Source of the DNA: DSNY01 sp037442465 | GTDB taxonomy: Bacteria; Pseudomonadota; Gammaproteobacteria; Burkholderiales; Burkholderiaceae_F | Direction: 5' to 3' | NCBI GenBank assembly: GCA_037442465.1 | Contig: JBBIQI010000055.1 | Span: 1-17,627 of the forward strand | DNA length: 17,627 nt | Shown: positions 7,481 through 16,792 of the stretch, in pieces | How positions within the stretch are numbered: the first letter of the stretch is position 1 | Layout of the letters: each line of letters begins with the position of its first letter | Position numbers and translations under genes: made by a program | The notes under the pieces: model-generated | Database searches by the model: none | Told to the model about the DNA's origin: nothing | What the model saw: only the letters and a program-made list of their open reading frames with translations

Positions 7481-7502
7481 GCGCGCTGCAAGGTTTCCTC
7501 AG

Positions 7503-7527
7503 GCCGGTCCGCGGACCGGCTTTGTTT
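7503..7527 (+). terminator. intrinsic terminator of the cold-shock gene
   Basis: GCCGGTCCGCGGACCGGC (7503-7520) is a perfect 18-bp palindrome followed at once by TTTGTTT. It lies 22 bases after the cspA stop and just before the 3' end of the convergent dehydrogenase gene, which it may also insulate. Confidence 0.88.
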
Positions 7528-7537
7528 CGGTCCTCGT

Positions 7538-8521
7538 TCACGCCGCGACCAGGTTGACCGGCTGGCCGGCGGCAAACGCGACGACGTTGTCGAAGGCGCC
7601 GCCGAGCAGCGTCTCGTACGACTGCCTTTCGGTGAAACCGAGATGCGGCGTGCACACCGCATTCGGTAACGCGAGCAGGGGTTCGTCGGCGCCAATCGGT
7701 TCGCGCTCGAAGACGTCGACCGCCGCCAGCCCCGGGCGGCCGGCGCGCAACGCGTCGGCGAGCGCGCCCGGCTCGATCAGCTCGGCGCGGCTCGTGTTCA
7801 CCAGCAGCGCCGTCGGCTTCATGCGTGCGAGATCGGCGCGGGTGACGCAACCGCGCGTGCCATCGACCAGCCGAAGGTGCAGGCTCAGTACGTCCACGCC
7901 GGCGAAAAAAGCGTTCTTCGCGGCAATCGCTTCGAAGCCGTCGGCGGCCGCTTGCGCAAGCGATGGAGCGCGGCCGTGCACGGCCACGCGCATGCCGAAA
8001 GCGCGCCCGTAACCGGCGACGAGTCTGCCGATCCGGCCGTAGCCCCAGACGCCCAGCGTCTTGCCGCGCAAAGACTCGCCCAGGCCGGCGAGCGGATTCG
8101 CCGCCGTCGCCGGCACGCTCTGCTGCCAGCGCCCCGCGTACAGGTTCGCCATGTACGCCGGCAGCCGGCGCAGGGCTGCGAGCACGAGCAGCCAGGCGAA
8201 CTCGGCCGTCGCCGGCGCATAGCCGCTGGACTCGGCCACGGCGATGCCGCGTCGCGCGCAGGCGGCAACGTCCAGGTGCGCCCCAACCTTGCCGGTCTGG
8301 CTGATCAGCTTCAGCGCGGGCAGTCGCGCCAGCAGAGCGTCGTCGATGCGCGTGCGCTCGCGGATCAGAACGATCGCGTCGTAACCATGCAGCCTTGCCG
8401 CCAGCTGCCCCGTCCCGCGCGCGGGGTGGTTGAACACCCTGACCTCGTGGCCGGCGAGCTTGCGGAAGCAGTCGAGGTGGCGGACGACGTCCTGGTAGTC
8501 GTCGAGGATGGCGATGCGCAT
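7538..8521 (-). CDS. D-2-hydroxyacid dehydrogenase family protein
   Basis: This 327-residue cytoplasmic enzyme would interconvert a 2-keto acid and a D-2-hydroxy acid using a nicotinamide cofactor. It starts MRIAILDDYQ, typical of one clade annotated as 'D-2-hydroxyacid dehydrogenase family'. The Rossmann motif GYGRIG is at 160-165. The catalytic triad is present: Arg245 in NTSRAELI, Glu274 in FEREP and His293 in TPHLGF, with the spacing expected for the phosphoglycerate dehydrogenase fold. The residue after the second Rossmann strand is not the usual Asp; the segment reads VAVHGRAP (179-186), which favours NADP(H) over NAD(H). There is no C-terminal ACT domain, so it is not a long-type SerA; the substrate is unknown. 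I chose ATG 8519-8521 by homology to the family start, since the frame stays open far upstream over pckG. The ribosome binding site is weak. It is divergent from pckG. Confidence 0.9.
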   Translation of the reverse strand: MRIAILDDYQDVVRHLDCFRKLAGHEVRVFNHPARGTGQLAARLHGYDAIVLIRERTRIDDALLARLPALKLISQTGKVGAHLDVAACARRGIAVAESSGYAPATAEFAWLLVLAALRRLPAYMANLYAGRWQQSVPATAANPLAGLGESLRGKTLGVWGYGRIGRLVAGYGRAFGMRVAVHGRAPSLAQAAADGFEAIAAKNAFFAGVDVLSLHLRLVDGTRGCVTRADLARMKPTALLVNTSRAELIEPGALADALRAGRPGLAAVDVFEREPIGADEPLLALPNAVCTPHLGFTERQSYETLLGGAFDNVVAFAAGQPVNLVAA

Positions 8522-8777
8522 CGGCGAACTCTGCCGCGCGCGCCTCTTGCACGCAAGACGGCGCACTGCGGTCGGCGTCGGCGCGCCGTCCGTCCGCGGC
8601 CGCGCCCGCGGACGGTCCGCGCGATGCTCGCGCGGTAAACTGCGCGCCTTTCCGCGCGGTCCCAAGGCCCGATCGGGGTCCCTCCGAGAAAACGGCCGCG
8701 TGCCGGCCACAAGCCGGGTCGCACCTGAACCTAGCTCCAGCGGCGCCCGCTGCGGTTCCGCGGAAGGAGACCGATCG
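8522..8777. promoter_or_regulatory. divergent intergenic region between the dehydrogenase and pckG
   Basis: About 255 bases separate the two divergent starts. A 10-bp inverted repeat, CCGTCCGCGG (8590-8599) and CCGCGGACGG (8606-8615), with a 6-base loop is a candidate operator or hairpin. TAAACT (8636-8641) is a possible -10 toward pckG but has no clear -35. AAGGAGA (8764-8770) is the pckG ribosome binding site. No gene is supported here. Confidence 0.4.
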
Positions 8778-10768
<1,991 letters not shown>

Positions 10769-10811
10769 CGATCTTTCGGCAAGTGGTTAGCAGACCATTT
10801 GCCGCCGATCG

Positions 10812-10841
10812 CGCCCCTCGCCCGCTTGCGGGCGAGGGGCG
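10812..10841. repeat. REP-like hairpin between the convergent pckG and methyltransferase genes
   Basis: CGCCCCTCGCCCGC (10812-10825) and GCGGGCGAGGGGCG (10828-10841) form a perfect 14-bp stem with a TT loop, followed by GGGGCAGACGG. This 'CCCCTCnCCCGC-TT-GCGGGnGAGGGG' pattern is one I associate with dispersed intergenic repeats in beta- and gammaproteobacteria; that is recall, not a search. Lying between convergent genes with no T-tract, it could serve as a bidirectional terminator or transcript stabiliser. Confidence 0.65.
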
Positions 10842-10889
10842 GGGCAGACGGCCATTGCGCGTTCACCACGTAGACAACCTACCGAACGC

Positions 10890-11802
10890 TCAATCACGCG
10901 GTTCGAGCGTGAACAGCAGATAGCGCTTGTCGCGCCGGAATACGTCGGGGTCGCGCGTATCGAGCTTGACCGCGTCGAGCTTGACGCGCACCGTCGGCTG
11001 GAACAGGTAGGCGGCGAGCGGCCGGCGCAGGAAGAACTTCTCGGACGCGAAGCGCGCCAGCGGCAGCGCGAACCTGGTCGCGAGCAGCTTGGCTTACGCG
11101 AGGGTGGGCAGCACGTTTTCGGTCACGTCGATGCGCTCGGCGACCGTCAGTCCGTGGCGCATGAGCGCGGCCTCGAAATCGGCGAGCAGGTGGCCGGACT
11201 TGTTTCTCGCGTCGGCGCGCAGGCGAAAGTAGTCGATGATCGATGACGATCCAGCGCCCGCGCGGCGCCAGCAATGCAACGACGTTGCTTATGCCGGCAT
11301 CCAGGTCGATGTACTGGAAAGACTCCGCGTTGACGACTGCGTCGAACTTGAAGGCGACGCGCTTCGGGTCGATCTCTTCGAATGGCGCTTCGATCAGCGG
11401 AACTTGCGGCCAGCGGCCGCGGATGTGTGCGGCGTGCGCGGTATTCGGCGTCACGCCGACTGGCTGCGCGCCGGCGGCGTCGAGCCGCGCGAGCAGCCCG
11501 CCCGTGCCGCAGCCCACGTCGAGCACGCGCTCGCTCGGACGCACACGTTGGACCAGCAGCGTTGCATAGTCGTCCATCGCACGCTGCAGGTCCGCGAAGC
11601 TGATCGACTCGGCGTTTGCCGGCGGCTGCGGGAAGTAGCCGTAGTGCAGGAAGTCGTTGCCGAAGATCGCTCCGTACAACGCGAGCTCGAGGTTCTGCGC
11701 GGGGTCGTGCACGGAGCGCCCGGCGCGGCGCGTGCCCAAGTGGCGCAGCAGTGCGGGCAGGTCGAGCAAGCGCGACAGCAAGCCGTTGCGCACCGGGTTC
11801 AT
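10890..11802 (-). pseudogene. broken class I SAM-dependent methyltransferase gene (frameshift plus nonsense codon)
   Basis: From ATG 11800-11802 the frame encodes a methyltransferase N-terminus: ALYGAIFGNDFLHYGYF (about 41-57), then the SAM-binding motif I VLDVGCGTGG (93-102) and NAESFQYID (158-166). After GRWIVID the frame is lost at a perfect 7-bp tandem duplication, TCGATGA twice at 11233-11246. Removing one copy restores IVIDYFRLRADARNKSGH and the rest of the domain. A second lesion follows, an in-frame TAA (11094-11096) where TAC (Tyr) would read TLAYAKLLATRF. Beyond it the frame continues to a natural end, LLFTLEPRD, with its stop at 10890-10892. The repaired protein has 301 residues, a normal size, and the nucleotide count is exactly divisible by three. 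Substrate unknown; the architecture resembles small-molecule or lipid methyltransferases. As it stands only about 188 normal residues could be made. Confidence 0.85.
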
Positions 11803-11960
11803 TTCGTCTGCCGAAGCGATGGCGGGCGAGCAACATACCGGACCGACCCGGATGGGACAAGGCGACCGACCTGGGTTAAATTCGCGCCGCCGGGCGTACA
11901 ACAACGACAGGCCCGGTGCCGGCGAAGCGGCTCGTGTCGCCGGCGACGAGGAGACAGCAC

Positions 11961-12065
11961 GTGGTGTCGGCAAGACGATTCACGCAGGCGCGGTTGCGGC
12001 GCGTTGCCCGGGCAGCGCCGGCCGCGCGCGCGCACGGTTCGTTCGGCGGCAGGGGGTGCGCGTGA
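11961..12065 (+). CDS. possible 34-codon leader ORF translationally coupled to livG
   Basis: A strong GAGGAG (11948-11953) sits seven bases before GTG at 11961. From there an open frame of 34 codons, beginning VVSARRFTQA and rich in Arg and Ala, runs to a TGA whose first two bases lie inside the livG GTG start (GTGA at 12062-12065). It has no recognisable family, and its composition is what random GC-rich DNA gives. In its favour are the good ribosome binding site and the exact stop/start overlap. It may be a translated leader that feeds ribosomes to livG. The remaining DNA from 11803 to 11960 holds no other gene; TTAAAT at 11876-11881 is a weak -10 candidate. Confidence 0.3.
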   Translation: MVSARRFTQARLRRVARAAPAARAHGSFGGRGCA

Positions 12066-12844
12066 GCCACCACGGCGGCATCATCCTCGAGACGCGCAGC
12101 CTGACGAAGGAGTTCAAAGGTTTCGTCGCGGTGAGCGACGTCAACCTGAGGGTCGCGCGCGGAACCATTCACGCGCTGATCGGGCCTAATGGCGCCGGCA
12201 AGACGACCTGCTTTAACCTGCTGACCAAGTTTCTGATCCCGACGCGCGGCGAGATCCTGTTCAACGGCCAGGACATCACGCTGGAGAAGCCGGCGCAGAT
12301 CGCCCGCCGCGGCATCATCCGCTCGTTTCAGATCTCGGCCACGTTTCCGCACTTGACCGTGCTGGAAAACGTGCGCATCGGGCTGCAACGCCGCCTGGGA
12401 ACGTCGTTTCACTTCTGGAAGTCGGAGCGCACGCTCGACGTGCTGAACGACAAGGCGCTGGCGTTGCTCGACGTGGTCGGCCTGCGCGAGTTCGCCGGCT
12501 ACCTGACGGTCGAGCTGCCGTACGGCCGCAAGCGGGCGTTGGAAATCGCCACCACGCTGGCGATGGAGCCGGAGCTGATGCTGCTGGACGAGCCGACGCA
12601 GGGCATGGGCCACGAAGACGTCGAGCGGGTCACGCAACTGATCAAGAAGGTGTCGGCCAACCGCACGGTTCTGATGGTCGAGCACAACATGAAGGTCGTC
12701 GAATCGATCGCCGACACGATCACGGTGCTGTCGCGGGGCCAGGTCATCGCCGAAGGACCGTACGCGGACGTTTCCAGAAACCCGCAGGTGCTGGAGGCGT
12801 ACATGGGCAGCCCGGAAGCCGAACTGCAGGGCGCACATGGATAA
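12062..12844 (+). CDS. livG: branched-chain amino acid-type ABC transporter ATPase LivG
   Basis: This 260-residue cytoplasmic ATPase subunit energises import through the LivHM permease pair. Domains in order: Walker A GPNGAGKT (41-48), Q-loop at Gln90 in RSFQISATFPHLTV, an ABC signature of the LivG type LPYGRKRALEIA (152-163), Walker B LMLLDEP (172-178), and H-loop His208 in MVEHNM. After the D-loop it has the LivG-specific long insertion region (about 105-130). I chose GTG at 12062 because AGGGGG (12051-12056) precedes it and the protein then starts just before the first strand. A second GTG six bases upstream (12056) is possible. Its stop overlaps the livF start (ATG at 12837). It is the first gene of a G-F-binding protein-H-M operon. 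Substrates of such systems range from Leu/Ile/Val to amides and aromatic acids. Confidence 0.94.
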   Translation: MSHHGGIILETRSLTKEFKGFVAVSDVNLRVARGTIHALIGPNGAGKTTCFNLLTKFLIPTRGEILFNGQDITLEKPAQIARRGIIRSFQISATFPHLTVLENVRIGLQRRLGTSFHFWKSERTLDVLNDKALALLDVVGLREFAGYLTVELPYGRKRALEIATTLAMEPELMLLDEPTQGMGHEDVERVTQLIKKVSANRTVLMVEHNMKVVESIADTITVLSRGQVIAEGPYADVSRNPQVLEAYMGSPEAELQGAHG

Positions 12845-13547
12845 GGGCGTCGAATTTCTGCGGCTGACCGACGTGCACGCCTTCTACGGCGAGAGCCACA
12901 TCCTGCACGGGGTGGACATGACGGTCCATCGCGGCGAGGTGGTGACGCTGCTCGGCCGCAACGGCGCCGGGCGCACGACGACGCTGAAGGCCATCCTGGG
13001 ACTGGTCGGCCGCCGCAGCGGCTCGATCATGGTCAACGGCGTGGAGACGATCCACATGCCGCCGCACGCGATCGCGCGGCTCGGCATCGGCTATTGCCCG
13101 GAGGAGCGCGGCATCTTCGCCAGCCTGACATGCGAGGAAAACCTGCTGCTGCCGCCGCCGGTGGCCAGCGGCGGCCTGACGCTGAAAGAGATCTACGCGA
13201 TGTTTCCGAACCTGCAGGAACGACGCGCCAGCCCCGGCTCGCGGCTGTCGGGCGGCGAGCAGCAGATGCTCGCGGTCGCGCGTATCCTGCGCACCGGGGC
13301 CAAGCTGCTGCTGCTGGACGAGATCTCGGAGGGGCTGGCGCCGGTCATCGTGCAGGCGCTGGCGCGCACGATCCGCATGTTGCGCGAGAAGGGTTACACG
13401 ATCGTGATGGTCGAGCAGAACTTCCGCTTCGCCGCGCCGCTGGCCGACCGCTTCTACGTAATGGAGCACGGCCGCATCGCCGAGAGTTTTACCGCCGGCG
13501 AATTGGAGCGCAAACAAAGCATGTTGCACGAATATCTGGGCGTCTGA
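12837..13547 (+). CDS. livF: branched-chain amino acid-type ABC transporter ATPase LivF, with Arg in Walker A
   Basis: This 236-residue ATPase pairs with LivG. The signature LSGGEQQMLAVARIL (137-151), Walker B LLLLDEISEGLAP (157-169) and the LivF-type VEQN with Gln194 at the H-loop position are all present, and the protein ends HEYLGV. Walker A reads GRNGAGRTTT (40-49): the phosphate-binding lysine is replaced by Arg46. In most ABC ATPases this lysine is essential. The rest of the domain is intact and the gene lies in a healthy operon, so I read it as a variant and not decay. My recollection, unverified, is that this Arg form recurs in a betaproteobacterial LivF clade. LivG keeps its lysine, so the pair would be asymmetric. 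The ATG overlaps the livG stop by eight bases. The binding-protein gene starts 48 bases downstream. Confidence 0.93.
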   Translation: MDKGVEFLRLTDVHAFYGESHILHGVDMTVHRGEVVTLLGRNGAGRTTTLKAILGLVGRRSGSIMVNGVETIHMPPHAIARLGIGYCPEERGIFASLTCEENLLLPPPVASGGLTLKEIYAMFPNLQERRASPGSRLSGGEQQMLAVARILRTGAKLLLLDEISEGLAPVIVQALARTIRMLREKGYTIVMVEQNFRFAAPLADRFYVMEHGRIAESFTAGELERKQSMLHEYLGV

Positions 13548-13595
13548 AGGGCGCGCAGCTTTTTGGTTCGAGAGGCCAACGAGAAGGAGGCAGTG

Positions 13596-14810
13596 ATGAA
13601 ACGCATATTGAGTGCAGTCCTGGTGGGTGCAGCGTTGGCGCTCGGCGCGGCAACGGCCGCAGCGCAGATTTCCGACGGCGTGATCAAGATCGGCGTGCTC
13701 AACGACATGTCGAGCCTGTATGCCGACCTCACGGGGCAAGGCTCGGTCGTGGCCGCCCAGCTGGCGGTCGAGGACTTCGGCGCGGCGAAGAAAGGCATGA
13801 AGGTCGAGATCGTCTCGGCCGACCACCAGAACAAGCCCGACGTCGGCTCGACGATCGCGCGCACCTGGTACGACACCGACAAGGTGGACGTGATCGTCGA
13901 CGTGCCGACCTCGTCGGTGGCGCTGGCGGTGAACCAGATCACGCGCGAGAAAGGCAAGGCGCTCCTCGTGTCCGGCGCGGCGACGTCGGATCTGACCGGC
14001 AAGGCGTGTTCGCCGAACACGATCCATTGGACCTATGACACCTGGATGCTGGCCAACGGCACCGGCAACGCGATCGTCAAGACGGGCGGCGACACCTGGT
14101 TCTTCCTGACGTCCGACTACGCATTCGGCCATGCGCTGGAGCGCGACACCGAGGCGGTGGTGCTGAAAAGCGGCGGCAAGGTGCTGGGCAAGGTGCGCCA
14201 CCCGCTGAACACGCAGGACTTCTCCTCGTTCCTGTTGCAGGCGCAGACCTCGAAAGCGAAGATCATCGGCCTGGCCAACGCCGGCGGCGACACGATCAAC
14301 TCGATCAAGCAGGCGGCCGAGTTCGGCATCGTCAAGGGCGGCCAGAACCTGGCCGGCCTGCTGGTGTTCCTGACCGACGTCAAGGCGCTGGGACTGCAGA
14401 CCGCCCAAGGGCTGATCTTCACCGAGACGTTCTACTGGGACCTGAATGACGCTACGCGTGCGTTTGCCAAGCGCTTCTCGGAGCGCGCCCCGCGCAACAA
14501 CTACCCGACGATGATCCACGCCGGCGTTTACTCGGCGGTGCTGCACTACCTGAAGGCGGTCGAGGCGATCAAGACCGACGACGGCACCAAGGTCATCGCG
14601 CAGATGAAGAAGATGCCGACCGACGACCCGCTGTTCGGCAAGGGCTCGATCCGGGCCGACGGCCGCAAGATCCATCCGGCGTACCTGGTCGAGGTGAAAA
14701 AACCGGCCGAGTCGAAGGGCCCGTGGGATCTGTACAAGATCCGCGCCACCATTCCGGCCGAGCAGGCGTTCCGGCCGCTGGCCGAAGGCGGTTGTCCCTT
14801 GGTCAAGTAG
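13596..14810 (+). CDS. Liv-type ABC transporter substrate-binding protein (type 1 periplasmic binding fold)
   Basis: This is a 404-residue periplasmic receptor of the Peripla_BP_6/LivJK group. The signal peptide is residues 1-23, with cleavage between the Ala-rich end and Gln24. The mature part starts GVIKIGVLNDMSSLYADLTGQG (28-49), the usual first strand and ligand loop. Further markers are VDVPTSSVALAVNQITREK, WFFLTSDYAFGHALE and FSSFLLQAQTSKAKIIGLAN, the latter at the second-domain interface. Length is normal. GAAGGAGG lies just before the ATG, which decides the start; it is the strongest ribosome binding site in this operon, in keeping with a protein needed in excess over its permeases. 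The ligand cannot be read: these receptors bind branched-chain amino acids, amides, urea or aromatic acids. It is followed by a 17-bp perfect hairpin and then livH. Confidence 0.94.
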   Translation: MKRILSAVLVGAALALGAATAAAQISDGVIKIGVLNDMSSLYADLTGQGSVVAAQLAVEDFGAAKKGMKVEIVSADHQNKPDVGSTIARTWYDTDKVDVIVDVPTSSVALAVNQITREKGKALLVSGAATSDLTGKACSPNTIHWTYDTWMLANGTGNAIVKTGGDTWFFLTSDYAFGHALERDTEAVVLKSGGKVLGKVRHPLNTQDFSSFLLQAQTSKAKIIGLANAGGDTINSIKQAAEFGIVKGGQNLAGLLVFLTDVKALGLQTAQGLIFTETFYWDLNDATRAFAKRFSERAPRNNYPTMIHAGVYSAVLHYLKAVEAIKTDDGTKVIAQMKKMPTDDPLFGKGSIRADGRKIHPAYLVEVKKPAESKGPWDLYKIRATIPAEQAFRPLAEGGCPLVK

Positions 14811-14825
14811 CGAGACCGCGATGTT

Positions 14826-14864
14826 GTCGGTGTTGTAACCGGCTCGCCCGGTTACAACACCGAC
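14826..14864 (+). promoter_or_regulatory. perfect 17-bp hairpin between the binding-protein gene and livH
   Basis: GTCGGTGTTGTAACCGG (14826-14842) and CCGGTTACAACACCGAC (14848-14864) pair without mismatch around a CTCGC loop. It occupies most of the 66-base gap and ends 12 bases before the livH ATG. There is no T-tract, so it is unlikely to be a strong terminator. An intra-operon hairpin here would stabilise the upstream binding-protein mRNA or attenuate permease expression. Confidence 0.85.
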
Positions 14865-14876
14865 GCTCCATCCCGT

Positions 14877-15761
14877 ATGGAAATCTTCGGCATCCCGACG
14901 CAGGCCCTGTTCGGGCAGTTGTTGATCGGCCTGATCAACGGGTCCTTCTACGCGCTGCTGTCGCTCGGGCTGGCGGTGATCTTCGGGCTGCTGAACATCA
15001 TCAACTTCACGCACGGCGCCCAGTACATGCTGGGCGCCTTTTGCGCTTACCTGCTGCTGGAAAAGGCCGGCATCGGCTACTGGTGGTCGCTCGCCATCGC
15101 CCCGCTGGTGGTCGGCGCCACCGGCGTGATCATCGAGCGTACGATGCTGGCGCGCTTGTACAAGCTCGACCACCTGTACGGGCTGCTGCTGACTTTTGGC
15201 CTGGCGCTGATCATCCAGGGCATCTTCCGCAACGAGTACGGCTCGTCGGGGCTGCCGTACCGGATCCCGGAGCAATTGACCGGCGGGCAGAACCTCGGCT
15301 TCATGTTCCTGCCCAACTATCGCGCCTGGGTGATCGTCGCCTCGCTCGTGGTCTGCCTGGCGACCTGGTTCGTGATCGAGCGCACCAAACTGGGCTCTTA
15401 TCTGCGCGCCGCCACCGAAAACCCGCAACTGGTGCAGGCGTTCGGCATCAACGTGCCGCGCATGGTCACGGCCACCTACGGCTTCGGCGTGGCGCTGGCC
15501 GCGCTCGCCGGCGTGATGGCGGCGCCGATCTACCAGGTCAGCCCGCAAATGGGCGCCGATCTGATCATCGTCGTTTTTGCGGTCGTGGTGATCGGCGGCA
15601 TGGGCTCGATCATGGGGTCGATCGTCACCGGATTCGGACTGGGGCTGATCGAGGGGCTGACCAAGGTCTTCTACCCGGAGGCGTCGAACACCGTGATCTT
15701 CATCATCATGGCGATCGTCCTGCTGCTGCGGCCGGCCGGTCTGTTTGGCACCCAGAAGTGA
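14877..15761 (+). CDS. livH: branched-chain amino acid-type ABC permease LivH
   Basis: This 294-residue inner-membrane permease has about eight hydrophobic segments. Family landmarks are LINGSFYALLSLGLAVIFGL (19-38), followed by NIINFTHGAQYMLGAF (40-55). Then come the cytoplasmic coupling loop ENPQLVQAFGINV and the C-terminal GGMGSIMGSIVTGFGLGLIEG region, ending LLLRPAGLFGTQK. With LivM it forms the translocation pathway driven by LivGF. The ATG at 14877 gives the standard length. No purine-rich ribosome binding site lies in the 12 bases between the hairpin and the ATG, which is unusual in this operon. The stop overlaps the livM start as GTGA (15758-15761). Confidence 0.95.
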   Translation: MEIFGIPTQALFGQLLIGLINGSFYALLSLGLAVIFGLLNIINFTHGAQYMLGAFCAYLLLEKAGIGYWWSLAIAPLVVGATGVIIERTMLARLYKLDHLYGLLLTFGLALIIQGIFRNEYGSSGLPYRIPEQLTGGQNLGFMFLPNYRAWVIVASLVVCLATWFVIERTKLGSYLRAATENPQLVQAFGINVPRMVTATYGFGVALAALAGVMAAPIYQVSPQMGADLIIVVFAVVVIGGMGSIMGSIVTGFGLGLIEGLTKVFYPEASNTVIFIIMAIVLLLRPAGLFGTQK

Positions 15762-16738
15762 GCCGCCCGATGGTTGCCGTCCCGCAAACACCGGCGACCG
15801 CGCAGGTCGCGACCGACCTCAAGCATCAACGGCTCGCGTTCGTGGCGATGGCCGCGATCTTCATCCTGGCGCCGCTGGTCGTGTACCCGGTGTTCATGAT
15901 GAAAGTGATGTGCTTTGCGCTGTTCGCCTGTGCGTTCAATCTGCTGATCGGTTACGTCGGGCTGCTGTCGTTCGGCCACGCGATGTTCTTCGGCACCGCC
16001 GGCTACGCGTCGGCGCACGCGGCCAAGGTCTGGGGCTTCACGCCGGAGCTGGCGATCCTGTTCGCCGTCGCCTGCTCGACCGCGCTCGGTTGGGTGGCCG
16101 GGTCGCTGGCGATCCGCCGCCAGGGCATCTACTTCGCGATGATTACGCTGGCGCTGGCGCAGATGGTGTTCTTCTTCTACCTGCAGGCGCCGTTCACCGG
16201 CGGCGAGGACGGCATTCAAGCGGTGCCGCGCGGCAAGCTGTTCGGTTTGATCGACCTGACCAACGTCTGGGCGATGTACGCGCTCGTGTTCGCGATCTTC
16301 ATCGGCGGCTTCCTGCTGATCTACCGCGTCGTGCACTCGCCGTTCGGCCAGGTGCTGAAAGCGATCCGCGAAAACGAAAGCCGCGCCATCTCGCTCGGCT
16401 ACGACACCGACCGCTACAAGCTGGTCGCGTTCGTGCTGTCGGCTGCTTTGGCGGGACTGGCCGGCGGCACCAAGTCGATCGTCTTCCAGCTCGCCTCGCT
16501 CACAGACGTGCACTGGACCATGTCCGGCGAAGTCGTGCTGATGACGCTGGTTGGGGGGCTCGGTACGATCTTCGGGCCCGTCGTCGGTGCGGCCGTGATC
16601 ATCTCCATGCAGAACTACCTCGCGCACCTCGGCGCGTGGGTGACCGTCGTGCAGGGTACGATCTTCGTCGTCTGCGTGCTCGCTTTCCGCCGCGGCATCA
16701 TCGGCGAGATCGGTCACGCGAGTCGCAAGCCCTCATAG
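15758..16738 (+). CDS. livM: branched-chain amino acid-type ABC permease LivM
   Basis: This 326-residue inner-membrane permease is the partner of LivH. It shows the LivM hallmarks CFALFACAFNLLIGYVGLLS followed by FGHAMFFGTAGY (about 49-80), RRQGIYFAMITLALAQM (about 123-139), FTGGEDGI, and the coupling loop VLKAIRENESRAISLGYDTDR. It then has EVVLMTLVGGLGTIFGPVVGA near the end. Start: GTG at 15758 overlaps the livH stop (GTGA); ATG at 15770, four codons in, is an alternative. The preceding hydrophilic residues (about 1-22) form a cytoplasmic N-terminus. It is the last gene of the transporter operon; the thioesterase gene starts 54 bases later in the same direction. Confidence 0.95.
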   Translation: MSRPMVAVPQTPATAQVATDLKHQRLAFVAMAAIFILAPLVVYPVFMMKVMCFALFACAFNLLIGYVGLLSFGHAMFFGTAGYASAHAAKVWGFTPELAILFAVACSTALGWVAGSLAIRRQGIYFAMITLALAQMVFFFYLQAPFTGGEDGIQAVPRGKLFGLIDLTNVWAMYALVFAIFIGGFLLIYRVVHSPFGQVLKAIRENESRAISLGYDTDRYKLVAFVLSAALAGLAGGTKSIVFQLASLTDVHWTMSGEVVLMTLVGGLGTIFGPVVGAAVIISMQNYLAHLGAWVTVVQGTIFVVCVLAFRRGIIGEIGHASRKPS

Positions 16739-16792
16739 CGGCGGCGCGGCCGGAACGCCGCTGCCTTGGGGCGCTGTCCAGTGTCGCTGCGC

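Noticed and set aside
12744..15791. A 1015-codon minus-strand open frame over livF, the binding protein and livH
   Set aside because: Same shadow effect: low-complexity, Arg/His/Gln/Asp-rich, opposite to three intact transporter genes.
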